Shown here: piece after piece, positions 1 through 8,077 of the stretch
Layout of the letters: each line of letters starts with the position of its first letter
Position numbering within the stretch: the first letter of the stretch is position 1
NCBI GenBank assembly: GCA_910585505.1
Contig: CAJUFF010000002.1
Location: forward strand, 5,649-29,872
Direction: 5' to 3'
DNA from: an uncultured Ruminiclostridium sp.
Lineage (GTDB): Bacteria; Bacillota; Clostridia; Oscillospirales; Ruminococcaceae
Length of the DNA: 24,224 bases
The notes under the pieces: generated by a model
The model's input: only the letters and a program-made list of their open reading frames with translations
Databases searched by the model: none
What the model was told of the DNA's origin: nothing
Program-made: the position numbers and the translations under genes

Positions 1-552
1 GTCGGTCAGCTTGTTTCCGCTGTCGGGAATCGCTTTAAGTTCCGCTGTCCCTTTATCGGAGGTGATTTCTATAACATATTTTTTGTCGAGAGTATTTTTT
101 GAGTCCAGAATACGCCTGATTACTCTTAAAATAATATAAGCCGCAGCGGTTGCCAAGATAATTACGAAAATAGGCAGCTCAAAATAGCTTACTCCGTTAT
201 TGTATAACATCTCCATAGGAGCGCAGAAAAGCCAGAGCGCAAGCATTATTCCCGCGTAAACACAGTTTATCACAAAAAAAACGGCGGAATTTTTCATAAA
301 TGTTTTTATTCCGCCGTATCCCATAGATAAAAGAACAATAACGGATGATATGGCAAGCTTTATTAACAGGTTTAAAAAAACGGGAAGGGCGGGAAGCAGT
401 ATTACAAGAGACGATAAGGCTCCGGCTGCGCTGCCGGCTACGCGTCTCAATACTCCCGAATGTCTGTGAATGAAGCAGCAGGTGCCTGCTATAAGAAAAT
501 ATGTAATGTAAAAATTAAGAAAAAGCAAAATATCAATATAAATAACTCTCAT
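1..552 (-). CDS. spoIIGA: Sigma-E processing peptidase SpoIIGA (partial, C-terminus beyond left edge)
   Basis: Read on the minus strand from ATG at 552, an open frame of 184 codons runs off the left edge. The N-terminal 145 residues are a hydrophobic, multi-pass membrane domain with about five segments. A short cytoplasmic stretch follows, ending in Asp-Ser-Gly-Asn-Lys-Leu at residues 177-182. This DSGN matches the catalytic aspartate region of SpoIIGA, the membrane aspartic protease that removes the pro-sequence of sigma-E in the mother cell after asymmetric septation. The rest of the protease domain, and probably sigE and sigG, lie outside the window. The start is set by a weak GGTGA-type ribosome site a few bases upstream and by a -10 box ending only 16 nt before the ATG, so the leader is very short. 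Family assignment is from domain order and the DSGN motif. Confidence 0.88.
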   Translation of the reverse strand, partial: MRVIYIDILLFLNFYITYFLIAGTCCFIHRHSGVLRRVAGSAAGALSSLVILLPALPVFLNLLIKLAISSVIVLLSMGYGGIKTFMKNSAVFFVINCVYAGIMLALWLFCAPMEMLYNNGVSYFELPIFVIILATAAAYIILRVIRRILDSKNTLDKKYVIEITSDKGTAELKAIPDSGNKLTD

Positions 553-729
553 TTCATCACCGTATATGATTATAGCTTATCCCGAATAAAAAAAGTGTCG
601 AAGCTGTTACATTAAAAAATCTTTTTTTGATGACGGCTTGTTCTATTAACCGGCGTAAGGAATAAAATGTAATGTAACGACCTGTCCGAATTAATAGGAC
701 GGGAAAGGAGTTCCGGAGGGGGTAAGCAT
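553..729. promoter_or_regulatory. Divergent intergenic region spoIIGA/spoVB
   Basis: Besides the minus-strand promoter, this region holds a 9-bp inverted pair (GTTACATTA at 606-614 and its complement at 670-678). It also has a 7-bp hairpin at 681-703 (CCTGTCC with GGACGGG, one G-T pair) just before the spoVB ribosome site. A weak sigma-A-like pair, TTGTTC (638-643) and AATAAA (661-666) with 17-bp spacing, could serve spoVB. No convincing sigma-E or sigma-K consensus was found. Confidence 0.35.
569..602 (-). promoter_or_regulatory. Spo0A-type spoIIG-like promoter with 0A box and long spacer
   Basis: On the minus strand a consensus TATAAT (574-569) faces spoIIGA. Twenty-one bases upstream is TCGACA (601-596), a -35-like hexamer inside TTCGACA. 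Its complement on the plus strand (596-602) is TGTCGAA, a perfect Spo0A box (TGNCGAA). The B. subtilis spoIIG promoter has the same unusual design: an over-long spacer (22 bp) between -35-like and -10 hexamers, with 0A boxes over the -35 region. Sequence match is direct; activation by phosphorylated Spo0A is inferred. Confidence 0.65.
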
Positions 730-2403
730 ATGAAGAAAAGCGGCGGTTTTTTCAGAAACACCGTTATACTCTTTGTGGCAATGTTTATAACAAAGATTAT
801 CGGAGCCGTTTTGAAAATTCCTTTGACCAATATGATGGGCGGCGTTGGAATGGGATATTTCTCCACCGCCTTCAGTTTTTTCAATCCCGTTTACACGGTT
901 CTTGCGGCAGGGCTGCCCGTGATAGTGACAAGACTTACCGCTCAGAGCATAGCGGGAGGAAGATACGCGGAAGCGAGGAGGATAAAGTCGGTTTCTCTGA
1001 CCATAGCTCTTTTGGCGGGAATTATCGGGACTGTTTTTATGTTCCTTTTCGCTTCTCCGTTCGCCGCATATGCGGCGGGTTCTCCGGAAAGCCTGTGGGC
1101 GGTGATGGCGGTTGCTCCTTCGGTTTTGTTCTGCTGTCTTGCTTCGGCTTACAGAGGCTATTTTGAGGGGCTTTACAATATGCTGCCAACTGCCGTCTCA
1201 CAGGTTACCGAGTCGGTGGTCAAGGCAATTTTGGGGTTAGGTCTTTCAGGGGCGGTGCTGTATTTCGGGCAGCGCGGAGCGATACCCATGGATAACGTCC
1301 TGCCTCTTGCCGCGGCCGCGGCCGTACTTGGTACGACTATCGGGGAGCTTTGCGGTACCTTGTCGCTGATGATAAGAAGCAAAGCAAGAACGGACGGGAT
1401 AACCGTTGCCGATCTGGAGGAAAGCCCGCCGCCCCCGTCCAAGAGAAAGCTTGTCAAAAGGATACTGACCGATTCCCTACCTATTTCTTTGGGAGCGGTA
1501 ATAATAAATTTAGGCTCGTTTATTGACCTTCTTACAATTTCTGGGGGAGTACAGGAGTGTTTTGTAAAAAACCAAAGCTATTTTACCCTTAATTATCCGC
1601 TTGCCCTGAAGGCAAGCGGCACGGAAGCTTTCGGAAACTTTGTTTACGGGAGCTATACGGGTATAGTGCTTTCTATGTTTATGATAATAACATCCCTTAC
1701 GGCGCTTATGGGAAAAAGCGCTCTTCCTCAAATAACCGCCGCTTTTGAACGCAAGAGCACGGAGGAGGTCAGAAGAAATATAAGTATTCTTTTCAGCGGA
1801 ATTTTTGTAATCGGCCTTCCCCTTTGTCTGTCATTAGGAGCGCTTGCCGAGCCTGTTCTGCTTTTGCTGTATCCTGTCAGAGCGGCGGAAGTGAGCGTCA
1901 GCGTTATGCCAATGACCGTTCTGTGTGCGGGAGGAATACCGATAGCGCTTTGCGGTGGTCTGTTTGCCGTTTTTCAAGCGGTGGGAAGGTTTGATCTTCC
2001 CATAAAGCTTATGATGACAGGTTCGGCTGTAAAGCTTATACTCAATCTGTTGTTTTTGCGTATACCTTACACTGCGGTGTTCGGCGCGTCTTTGTCAACG
2101 GTTATTTCTCATATAACGGTTATGTGTCTTGGGATTGTTTGCCTTAAAAAAGCGTCCGGCGCTTCGGTGAAATTATTCCCGCTGTTTGTAAAACCGTTTG
2201 CGGCGGCGTTCGCCTGTGCTCTTGCCGCTTTGCTTTCTTATTATCTGTTGTATAATAATTATACGCCGCTTTTAAGAATGCTGCTGACTGTTTGTACCGG
2301 AGGATTTGTTTATATTATGCTTATTATGCTTCTGGACAGAAGAATAGTATATGCCGTTTTTCGCAGAAAATGGGCAAAGGCAAAAATATTGCCAAATTCA
2401 TAA
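730..2403 (+). CDS. spoVB: SpoVB/MurJ-like polysaccharide (lipid II-type) flippase, MOP superfamily
   Basis: 557 residues, hydrophobic along nearly the whole length with about 14 predicted membrane segments and few charged loops, as in the MOP/MATE-like polysaccharide transporter family. The N-terminus has the family pattern of a basic start followed by a helix and KIIGAVLKIPLTNMMG (residues 21-36). The longest hydrophilic loop (about residues 218-240) contains a PPPP run. In spore formers SpoVB-type proteins are thought to flip lipid-linked peptidoglycan precursors for the cortex, and placement opposite spoIIGA supports that role. A vegetative MurJ-type job cannot be excluded because these clades overlap. 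ATG 730 is preceded by GGAGGGGG (715-722) at good spacing. Confidence 0.78.
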   Translation: MKKSGGFFRNTVILFVAMFITKIIGAVLKIPLTNMMGGVGMGYFSTAFSFFNPVYTVLAAGLPVIVTRLTAQSIAGGRYAEARRIKSVSLTIALLAGIIGTVFMFLFASPFAAYAAGSPESLWAVMAVAPSVLFCCLASAYRGYFEGLYNMLPTAVSQVTESVVKAILGLGLSGAVLYFGQRGAIPMDNVLPLAAAAAVLGTTIGELCGTLSLMIRSKARTDGITVADLEESPPPPSKRKLVKRILTDSLPISLGAVIINLGSFIDLLTISGGVQECFVKNQSYFTLNYPLALKASGTEAFGNFVYGSYTGIVLSMFMIITSLTALMGKSALPQITAAFERKSTEEVRRNISILFSGIFVIGLPLCLSLGALAEPVLLLLYPVRAAEVSVSVMPMTVLCAGGIPIALCGGLFAVFQAVGRFDLPIKLMMTGSAVKLILNLLFLRIPYTAVFGASLSTVISHITVMCLGIVCLKKASGASVKLFPLFVKPFAAAFACALAALLSYYLLYNNYTPLLRMLLTVCTGGFVYIMLIMLLDRRIVYAVFRRKWAKAKILPNS

Positions 2404-2489
2404 AGCCTGAAGCGATAATAATTGTATATTTTTTTATTGGCGTGGGGTCGTTTTTCGGCTTCACGCTGTTTTATGTGAAAATGAAGTGA
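2370..2489 (+). CDS. Possible 39-residue single-pass membrane peptide overlapping the spoVB end
   Basis: ATG at 2370 lies inside the last 34 bases of the flippase gene in another frame, and the frame runs on to TGA at 2487-2489. The non-overlapping part encodes a basic segment (KFIKPE) and then about 22 hydrophobic residues ending in KMK, a plausible single transmembrane helix with positive flanks. The hydrophobic stretch is not forced by overlap with the known gene, which favours a real product. There is no strong ribosome site, so translation would depend on coupling to spoVB. No family recognised. It could be chance. Confidence 0.3.
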   Translation: MGKGKNIAKFIKPEAIIIVYFFIGVGSFFGFTLFYVKMK

Positions 2490-2515
2490 ATAAGCCAAGT
2501 TTTAACAAAATATCC

Positions 2516-2544
2516 TTGCAAATTTTTTTTACTTGTGATATAAT
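2516..2544 (+). promoter_or_regulatory. Sigma-A promoter of the ruvCAB-glmM run
   Basis: TTGCAA (2516-2521), a 17-bp spacer and TATAAT (2539-2544), with an extended -10 TGN at 2536-2538. It sits about 50 bases before the ruvC start, after the stop of the preceding genes, and is the clear promoter candidate for the genes that follow. Confidence 0.75.
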
Positions 2545-2596
2545 AAATTGTTAAAATAGGAAAGTTATATGAGAAAAATACGCAGGGTAATTACGA

Positions 2597-3100
2597 ATGA
2601 GGATAATAGGGATAGATCCCGGCTACGCGATAGTAGGTTTTGGAATAATAGAATATAACAACGGTCGTTTTAAGGTTATTGATTACGGGGCGGTAACAAC
2701 TCCCGCCGATATGGATTTTAACCGCAGACTTGAAATAATATACGATGATGTGAGTCAGATCCTTGATATTTATAAGCCGGAAAGCTTAGCCATTGAAAAG
2801 CTGTATTTTCAGAACAATCAGAAAACCGCGATAGATGTAGCGGAGGCAAGAGGGGTTATACTATTGTCGGCTGTAAAAAGGCGGCTTCTTATAAGAGAAT
2901 ATACGCCTTTAGAGGTAAAAAAATCTGTTACGGGATACGGAAAGGCGGTAAAAAAACAGGTTCAGGAGATGACAAAGCGCATTTTGCGCTTATCCGAAAT
3001 ACCGAAGCCGGATGATACGGCGGACGCTCTGGCAATAGCTGTTTGCCACGCTCATACGGATAATTCGCTTCTGGCGGGATTCGGTAAAAAAATAATTTGA
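2597..3100 (+). CDS. ruvC: Crossover junction endodeoxyribonuclease RuvC
   Basis: 167 residues, normal length for RuvC, the dimeric RNase H-fold nuclease that resolves Holliday junctions by paired nicks. The acidic metal site is visible as Asp7 (in GIDPG), Glu67 (in AIEKLYF), and Asp140 and Asp143 (in KPDDTADALA). Conserved downstream residues such as the VTGYGKA loop (111-117) are present. It is the first gene after the promoter at 2516 and is followed directly by ruvA, whose ribosome site overlaps the ruvC stop. The start ATG has a CAGGG-type site upstream. Confidence 0.96.
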   Translation: MRIIGIDPGYAIVGFGIIEYNNGRFKVIDYGAVTTPADMDFNRRLEIIYDDVSQILDIYKPESLAIEKLYFQNNQKTAIDVAEARGVILLSAVKRRLLIREYTPLEVKKSVTGYGKAVKKQVQEMTKRILRLSEIPKPDDTADALAIAVCHAHTDNSLLAGFGKKII

Positions 3101-3114
3101 GAAGGAATGATAGA

Positions 3115-3714
3115 ATGATTTACAGCGTAAACGGGCAGGTAACACATCTCGAACAGAATATAATCGTAGTGGAATGCGGCGGCGTAGGATTTGAATGCCG
3201 TTCTACCGCTTCGGCGGTATCGAGAGCCGGTATCGGTGAAAAAATTAAGCTTTTTACATACATGAATGTAAGAGAAGACTCTATGGAGCTTTACGGTTTT
3301 GTGGATGAAAGTGAGCTGAACTGTTTTAAGATGCTGATCTGCGTATCAGGCGTCGGCTGTAAGGTTGCCGTTGATATTCTCTCAAGCTTATCACCGCAGG
3401 AATTCGCTCTTGCGGTGGTAAACGAAGACGTAAAGACGATAACACGCGTAAAGGGAATAGGCAATAAAATGGCTCAGAGGATAATACTGGAGCTTAAAGA
3501 CAGACTTAAAAAGAATAATTCCTTTGAAATGGCCGACATACCCAGAATCAATCCCGGAGCCGTTACGGGCAACGCATTTTCCGAAGCTCTTACCGCGCTT
3601 ATGGTATTGGGATTTACCAATGCTCAGGCACAGAAGGCTCTGGAAGGCTTAAGTGCGGAGCTGACGGTTCAGGAGCTTGTAAAAGAGGGATTAAAAAGAC
3701 TTTCGGGAAAATAA
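3115..3714 (+). CDS. ruvA: Holliday junction branch migration protein RuvA
   Basis: 199 residues from ATG 3115, chosen over an upstream TTG (3097) because GAAGGA (3101-3106) sits at normal spacing and the protein then starts MIYSVNGQV like other RuvA proteins. RuvA binds four-way junctions as a tetramer and loads RuvB. An N-terminal OB-fold part (about 1-62) is followed by two helix-hairpin-helix motifs, around residues 74-90 (VSGVGCKVA) and 110-127 (VKGIGNKMA). The C-terminal domain III (about 150-199) that contacts RuvB also looks intact. Neighbours ruvC and ruvB complete the resolvasome. Confidence 0.96.
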   Translation: MIYSVNGQVTHLEQNIIVVECGGVGFECRSTASAVSRAGIGEKIKLFTYMNVREDSMELYGFVDESELNCFKMLICVSGVGCKVAVDILSSLSPQEFALAVVNEDVKTITRVKGIGNKMAQRIILELKDRLKKNNSFEMADIPRINPGAVTGNAFSEALTALMVLGFTNAQAQKALEGLSAELTVQELVKEGLKRLSGK

Positions 3715-3772
3715 TTCAATAAAATGACGAATAAAGTTGTATAAAAAAGAATAATTTGAATGGAGCGGTTAG

Positions 3773-4834
3773 ATGGCAATAGAGATGGGCGGATTTCAGG
3801 GCGCCGCCGATGAGGACGTACAGTTCGGTCGGCTTATTGAAACGAGCTGCACCCCAGAGGATATAGATATTGAATTCAGTCTGAGGCCCAAAAGCCTTAA
3901 CGAATATATAGGACAGGAAAAAGTTAAGGAAAATTTGAAAATATATATAGAAGCGGCAAAAAAACGCGGCGAGTCTTTGGATCATGTTTTGCTGTACGGT
4001 CCTCCCGGTTTGGGAAAGACAACTCTTGCGGGAATTATTGCAAACGAATTGGGCGTCCAGATTAAAATCACGTCTGGACCCGCTATTGAAAAACCGGGAA
4101 GTCTTGCTTCAATCCTTTCCACGTTAAAGGACGGAGACGTATTGTTTATAGACGAGATACATCGTCTTTCAAGACAGGTAGAGGAGATATTATATCCGGC
4201 AATGGAGGATTTTGCCCTTGACATAATGATCGGAAAGGGTCCGGATGCTCAATCGATACGTATTGACCTTCCGAAATTTACGCTTATAGGAGCCACTACC
4301 CGCGCGGGACAGCTTACAGGGCCGCTGCGCGACCGTTTCGGAGTTGTTGAAAGGCTTGAACTGTATAATCATCAACAACTCAGCGAAATAATATTGCGTT
4401 CGGCGGTGATTTTGGGTATACCGACGCTTAAAGAGGGGGCGGCGGAGCTTGCGAAACGTTCGAGGGGAACGCCACGTATTGCCAACAGACTTCTAAAGCG
4501 GGCAAGAGATTTCGCGGAGGTTAAGGGAGAAGGAAAAATAACCCGTGAATTGGCGGATTATGCCTTAAATTGTCTTGAAATTGACGAACTTGGCCTTGAC
4601 AGCTTGGACAGAAGAATGTTAACCATGATAATAAAAGGTTACAGCGGAGGTCCCGTAGGGCTTGAAACTCTTGCGAGCGCTCTCGGTGAGGAATCAGTAA
4701 CATTGGAGGATGTATGCGAGCCTTATCTTATGCAGCTCGGGTTTATTGCCAGGACACCAAGGGGAAGAACGGCAACTCCTTTGGCGTATAAGCATTTGAA
4801 TATTGACTTTGAGGGACAGCAAATGTTTTTATAA
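3773..4834 (+). CDS. ruvB: Holliday junction DNA helicase RuvB
   Basis: 353 residues, slightly longer than usual because of an N-terminal extension of about 25 residues before the conserved SLRPKSLNEYIGQ. This AAA+ hexameric motor drives branch migration with RuvA. Visible motifs: Walker A GPPGLGKT (76-83), Walker B LFIDEIH (124-130), sensor I GATTRAG (173-179) and an arginine-finger region PLRDRFG (184-190). The C-terminal winged-helix DNA-binding part has GGPVGLETLA and RTPRGR. The start follows GGAGCGG. A 58-nt gap separates it from ruvA with no terminator, so co-transcription is likely. Confidence 0.96.
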   Translation: MAIEMGGFQGAADEDVQFGRLIETSCTPEDIDIEFSLRPKSLNEYIGQEKVKENLKIYIEAAKKRGESLDHVLLYGPPGLGKTTLAGIIANELGVQIKITSGPAIEKPGSLASILSTLKDGDVLFIDEIHRLSRQVEEILYPAMEDFALDIMIGKGPDAQSIRIDLPKFTLIGATTRAGQLTGPLRDRFGVVERLELYNHQQLSEIILRSAVILGIPTLKEGAAELAKRSRGTPRIANRLLKRARDFAEVKGEGKITRELADYALNCLEIDELGLDSLDRRMLTMIIKGYSGGPVGLETLASALGEESVTLEDVCEPYLMQLGFIARTPRGRTATPLAYKHLNIDFEGQQMFL

Positions 4835-4874
4835 ATTATATGTTCTTAAAAATATTTATACAGGAGACAATATA

Positions 4875-6251
4875 ATGGGAAGATTATTCGGAACGGACGG
4901 GGCGAGAGGAGTAGCAATAACCGAACTTACCTGCGAGCTTGCCATGCAGATAGGAAGAGCGGCGGCAACGGTGCTTACAAGGCATAAAACCGATAACGCC
5001 AAACCCAATGTTATAATAGGAAAAGATACGAGAATTTCCTCCGATGTGCTGGAGGCGGCTCTTATAGCTGGAATTGCTTCGGTAGGCGTTGACGTTCAGC
5101 TTTTGGGAGTGGTGCCCACTCCCGCCGTAGCATATCTTGTGAAAGCGCATAACGCGGACGCGGGAGTTATGATTTCCGCTTCTCATAATTCGGTGGAGTA
5201 TAACGGAATAAAGCTTTTTTCCGGCACGGGCTTTAAGCTTCCGGACAGCGTTGAGGAGGAAATAGAGGAGCTTATTTTGGATAAGCCCGAACAGATACAG
5301 CTTAAAAACGGCTGTGATATAGGGAGGGTAAGCGTAATAACGGACGCTGCGGAGGAATATATAGAATATATTAAAAGCACCGCCGAAACACGCGAATTAG
5401 TTTTTGACGGGCTGACGGTTGCCATAGACTGCGCTAACGGAAGCGCGTCGGTAACTGCGGAAAAACTCTTTACCGGTATCGGATCAAAATGCCTGATGCT
5501 CAGTAATATTCCCGACGGCTGCAATATAAACGATAACTGCGGCTCTACACATCTTGAAAATTTACAGAGATTTGTAACGGAAAACGACTGTGATATCGGA
5601 ATTGCCTTTGACGGAGACGCGGACAGATGTCTTGCGGTGGATCACGGAGGAAATATTGTTGACGGCGATAAGCTTATAGCTATAATATCCGATTACATGA
5701 AGGAAAGGGGAACCCTTAAAAAGAATACGGCCGTAGTTACCGTTATGAGCAATCTGGGATTCAGGACATACATGGATAAAAACGGGATCAATACTGTTTG
5801 CACGGCGGTAGGAGACAGGTATGTTCTTGAAGAAATGCTGAAAAGCGGTTATAATATAGGCGGGGAACAGTCGGGGCATATTATTTTTCTGGATTACGCC
5901 ACCACAGGAGACGGGCAGTTGACGGCGGTACAGCTTTTGAATCTTCTTGCCGCAAGCGGCGAGAGGCTTGACCAGCTTATAAGCGAGATACCTGATTATC
6001 CTCAGGTGCTTGTCAATGTGGTGATTACCGAAAACGAAAAAGGAAAATGGGATAAAATCCCCGCGATTACCGATGTTATAGACAACGCAATGACGAAGAT
6101 GGGCAAAAACGGAAGAATACTTGTAAGGGAAAGCGGCACAGAGCCGCTGATCAGGGTCATGGTTGAAGGCACGGATTATGAATCCGTACATTTTTGGTCG
6201 GAAAAAATAGCTTCGGTAATTGAAAAGGAGCTTTGCGCAGGCGAAGAGTAA
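4875..6251 (+). CDS. glmM: Phosphoglucosamine mutase GlmM
   Basis: 458 residues from ATG 4875. The frame is open further upstream to a start inside ruvB, but CAGGAG (4861-4866) and the canonical N-terminus MGRLFGTDGARG set the start here. GlmM converts glucosamine-6-phosphate to glucosamine-1-phosphate on the way to UDP-GlcNAc for peptidoglycan. The catalytic phosphoserine lies in SASHNS (101-106, probably Ser103), where most relatives have Pro after Asn. The metal loop DGDADR is at 246-251 and the phosphate-binding loop RESGTEP at 418-424. All four domains appear intact. It follows ruvB after 40 bases in the same apparent operon. Confidence 0.95.
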   Translation: MGRLFGTDGARGVAITELTCELAMQIGRAAATVLTRHKTDNAKPNVIIGKDTRISSDVLEAALIAGIASVGVDVQLLGVVPTPAVAYLVKAHNADAGVMISASHNSVEYNGIKLFSGTGFKLPDSVEEEIEELILDKPEQIQLKNGCDIGRVSVITDAAEEYIEYIKSTAETRELVFDGLTVAIDCANGSASVTAEKLFTGIGSKCLMLSNIPDGCNINDNCGSTHLENLQRFVTENDCDIGIAFDGDADRCLAVDHGGNIVDGDKLIAIISDYMKERGTLKKNTAVVTVMSNLGFRTYMDKNGINTVCTAVGDRYVLEEMLKSGYNIGGEQSGHIIFLDYATTGDGQLTAVQLLNLLAASGERLDQLISEIPDYPQVLVNVVITENEKGKWDKIPAITDVIDNAMTKMGKNGRILVRESGTEPLIRVMVEGTDYESVHFWSEKIASVIEKELCAGEE

Positions 6252-6281
6252 AATTTCCTTTATGAGAAAGGAAACGACAAA

Positions 6282-7148
6282 ATGAGAATAGCAAAGGATT
6301 GGCAGGATTACAGCTTAATGGACGTTTCTAAAGGGGAACGTCTCGAACGTTGGGGAAATGTTACCTTAGTGCGTCCGGATCCTCAGATAATATGGGAATG
6401 TCCTGACCCCGCCGCTGAGTGGAGTAATCCTCATGCCAGATATATCCGCTCCTCGTCGGGGGGAGGCCGCTGGGAATATTCCAAGAAACTGCCCGAAAGC
6501 TGGACTATTAAATATAAAAATCTTTTATTTACAGTAAAGCCTACCGGTTTTAAGCATACGGGGCTTTTTCCCGAACAGGCGGTAAACTGGGACTACTGTA
6601 CCGAAATTATAAAAAACGCGGGACGACCTGTAAAGGTGCTTAACCTGTTTGCTTATACGGGAGGAGCCACGCTTGCCTGCGCGGCGGCGGGAGCAAGCGT
6701 GTGTCATCTTGACGCGGTGAAGGGTATGGTGGAGTGGGGGAAACAGAACGCTGCGCTGAGCGGTCTTTCCGACAAGCCTATAAGATGGATCACTGACGAC
6801 GCGATGAAATTTTTGGGCAGAGAAATAAAGCGCGGGAACAAATACGACGGTATTATATTGGATCCGCCCAGCTACGGAAGAGGAACAAATGGTGAAATGT
6901 GGAAGCTGGAGGATTGTATACACGATCTTATGTTAAGGTGCTCGGAGGTACTGTCCGATTCTCCGCTGTTTATTCTTCTGAACAGCTACACTACCGGTCT
7001 TTCGCCCTCCGTGATGGCGTATCTGCTTAAAATGACAGTGGGCAGATACAGGAAGATCGATGTTTTTGCGGAAGAAATCGGACTTAAAGTAAAAAACACC
7101 GGACTTGCCATACCCTGCGGTAATACGGCGATAGTCAGGTTTACCTGA
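6282..7148 (+). CDS. Class I SAM-dependent (rRNA-type) methyltransferase
   Basis: 288 residues. The AdoMet-binding core is clear: motif I LNLFAYTGGATLA (120-132), an acidic motif II residue Asp144 in CHLDA, Asp172-Asp173, and LDPPSYGRG (193-201), the motif IV typical of the RlmI/RlmK-like methyltransferase group. Residues 80-105 (FTVKPTGFKHTGLFPEQ) resemble the substrate-side segment that precedes motif I in these enzymes. The protein lacks an N-terminal PUA domain, unlike full-length RlmI, so its RNA target is uncertain. In motif IV enzymes of the RlmI type the target is a 23S rRNA cytosine, but that cannot be assigned from this sequence. It lies 30 nt after glmM with AGAAAGGAAA as ribosome site. 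Confidence 0.82.
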   Translation: MRIAKDWQDYSLMDVSKGERLERWGNVTLVRPDPQIIWECPDPAAEWSNPHARYIRSSSGGGRWEYSKKLPESWTIKYKNLLFTVKPTGFKHTGLFPEQAVNWDYCTEIIKNAGRPVKVLNLFAYTGGATLACAAAGASVCHLDAVKGMVEWGKQNAALSGLSDKPIRWITDDAMKFLGREIKRGNKYDGIILDPPSYGRGTNGEMWKLEDCIHDLMLRCSEVLSDSPLFILLNSYTTGLSPSVMAYLLKMTVGRYRKIDVFAEEIGLKVKNTGLAIPCGNTAIVRFT

Positions 7149-7195
7149 TTTCCGGCTTGTTATACTGCAAATATCATTGGAAGGAAAAAACGGGA

Positions 7196-8056
7196 ATGAA
7201 TATAATCGAAGTAAAAGATCTGTCCTTTGAGTATCCCATAACAGACGACGAGGGAAATGTTATCGGGGGAAACAAGGTGTTGGAAAATATTACCGTCGAT
7301 ATTCCCAAAGGTCAGTTTGTTGCGATACTTGGTCATAACGGAAGCGGAAAATCTACTTTAGCAAAGCATTTTAACGGAATGCTGCTCGGTAATTCCGGAA
7401 AGGTTTATGTTAACGGTACGGATACGGCGGACGACGAAAAAATATACGATATAAGACAAACGGTTGGAATGGTTTTCCAGAATCCGGACAATCAGCTTGT
7501 GGCTACAATTGTAGAGGAGGACGTGGCGTTTGCCCCCGAAAATCTCGGACTTCCTCCGGCGCAGATAAGGGAAAGAGTGGATGAAGCGCTTAACGCCGTT
7601 GATATGTATAAATATCGTCTGCATTCCGCTCATCAGCTTTCCGGAGGACAAAAGCAGCGTATTGCCATAGCCGGAGTTATTGCTATGCGCCCCGAATGTA
7701 TAGTATTGGACGAGCCCACCGCCATGCTTGATCCTAAGGGCAGAAAATCGGTAATGAGGACTATAAAGAGACTTAACCGTGAGTTCGGGATAACCGTTGT
7801 ACTCATAACTCATTATATGGATGAGGCGGCACAGGCGGAACGTGTTATTGTAATGGACGGCGGAAGAATAATTATGGACAACGTACCTAAAAAAATATTT
7901 TCACAGGTTGACAGGCTGACCGAAGTGGGGCTTGATGTTCCACAGGTCACACAGCTTGCTTATGAGCTTAAAAAAGAGGGAATCGAAATATCGCTTGAGG
8001 TTCTTACCGAGGAGGATATGCTGAAGGAAATACAAAAACTCGTTCCCAAGCGCTGA
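7196..8056 (+). CDS. ecfA1: ECF transporter ATPase EcfA1
   Basis: 286 residues from ATG 7196, preceded by GGAAGGA (7179-7185). The frame also opens at a TTG (7157), but ECF ATPases start close to the IEVKDLSF strand. This is one of two ATPases of the energising module for vitamin and trace-nutrient uptake. Walker A GHNGSGKST is at 46-54, the Q-loop Gln95 in FQNPDNQ, the signature LSGGQ at 148-152, Walker B with Glu173 in VLDEPT, and the switch His206. The N-terminal sheet has a small insertion (about 15-27, DDEGNVIGG), common in EcfA1. It is followed after 21 nt by ecfA2. No substrate-specific S component is in the window. Confidence 0.93.
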   Translation: MNIIEVKDLSFEYPITDDEGNVIGGNKVLENITVDIPKGQFVAILGHNGSGKSTLAKHFNGMLLGNSGKVYVNGTDTADDEKIYDIRQTVGMVFQNPDNQLVATIVEEDVAFAPENLGLPPAQIRERVDEALNAVDMYKYRLHSAHQLSGGQKQRIAIAGVIAMRPECIVLDEPTAMLDPKGRKSVMRTIKRLNREFGITVVLITHYMDEAAQAERVIVMDGGRIIMDNVPKKIFSQVDRLTEVGLDVPQVTQLAYELKKEGIEISLEVLTEEDMLKEIQKLVPKR

Positions 8057-8077
8057 TAATATATAGAGGAAATACAA

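Noticed and set aside
4803..4874. Upstream in-frame extension of glmM into ruvB
   Set aside because: The extra 24 residues are not GlmM-like, and the ribosome site and canonical N-terminus fit ATG 4875.
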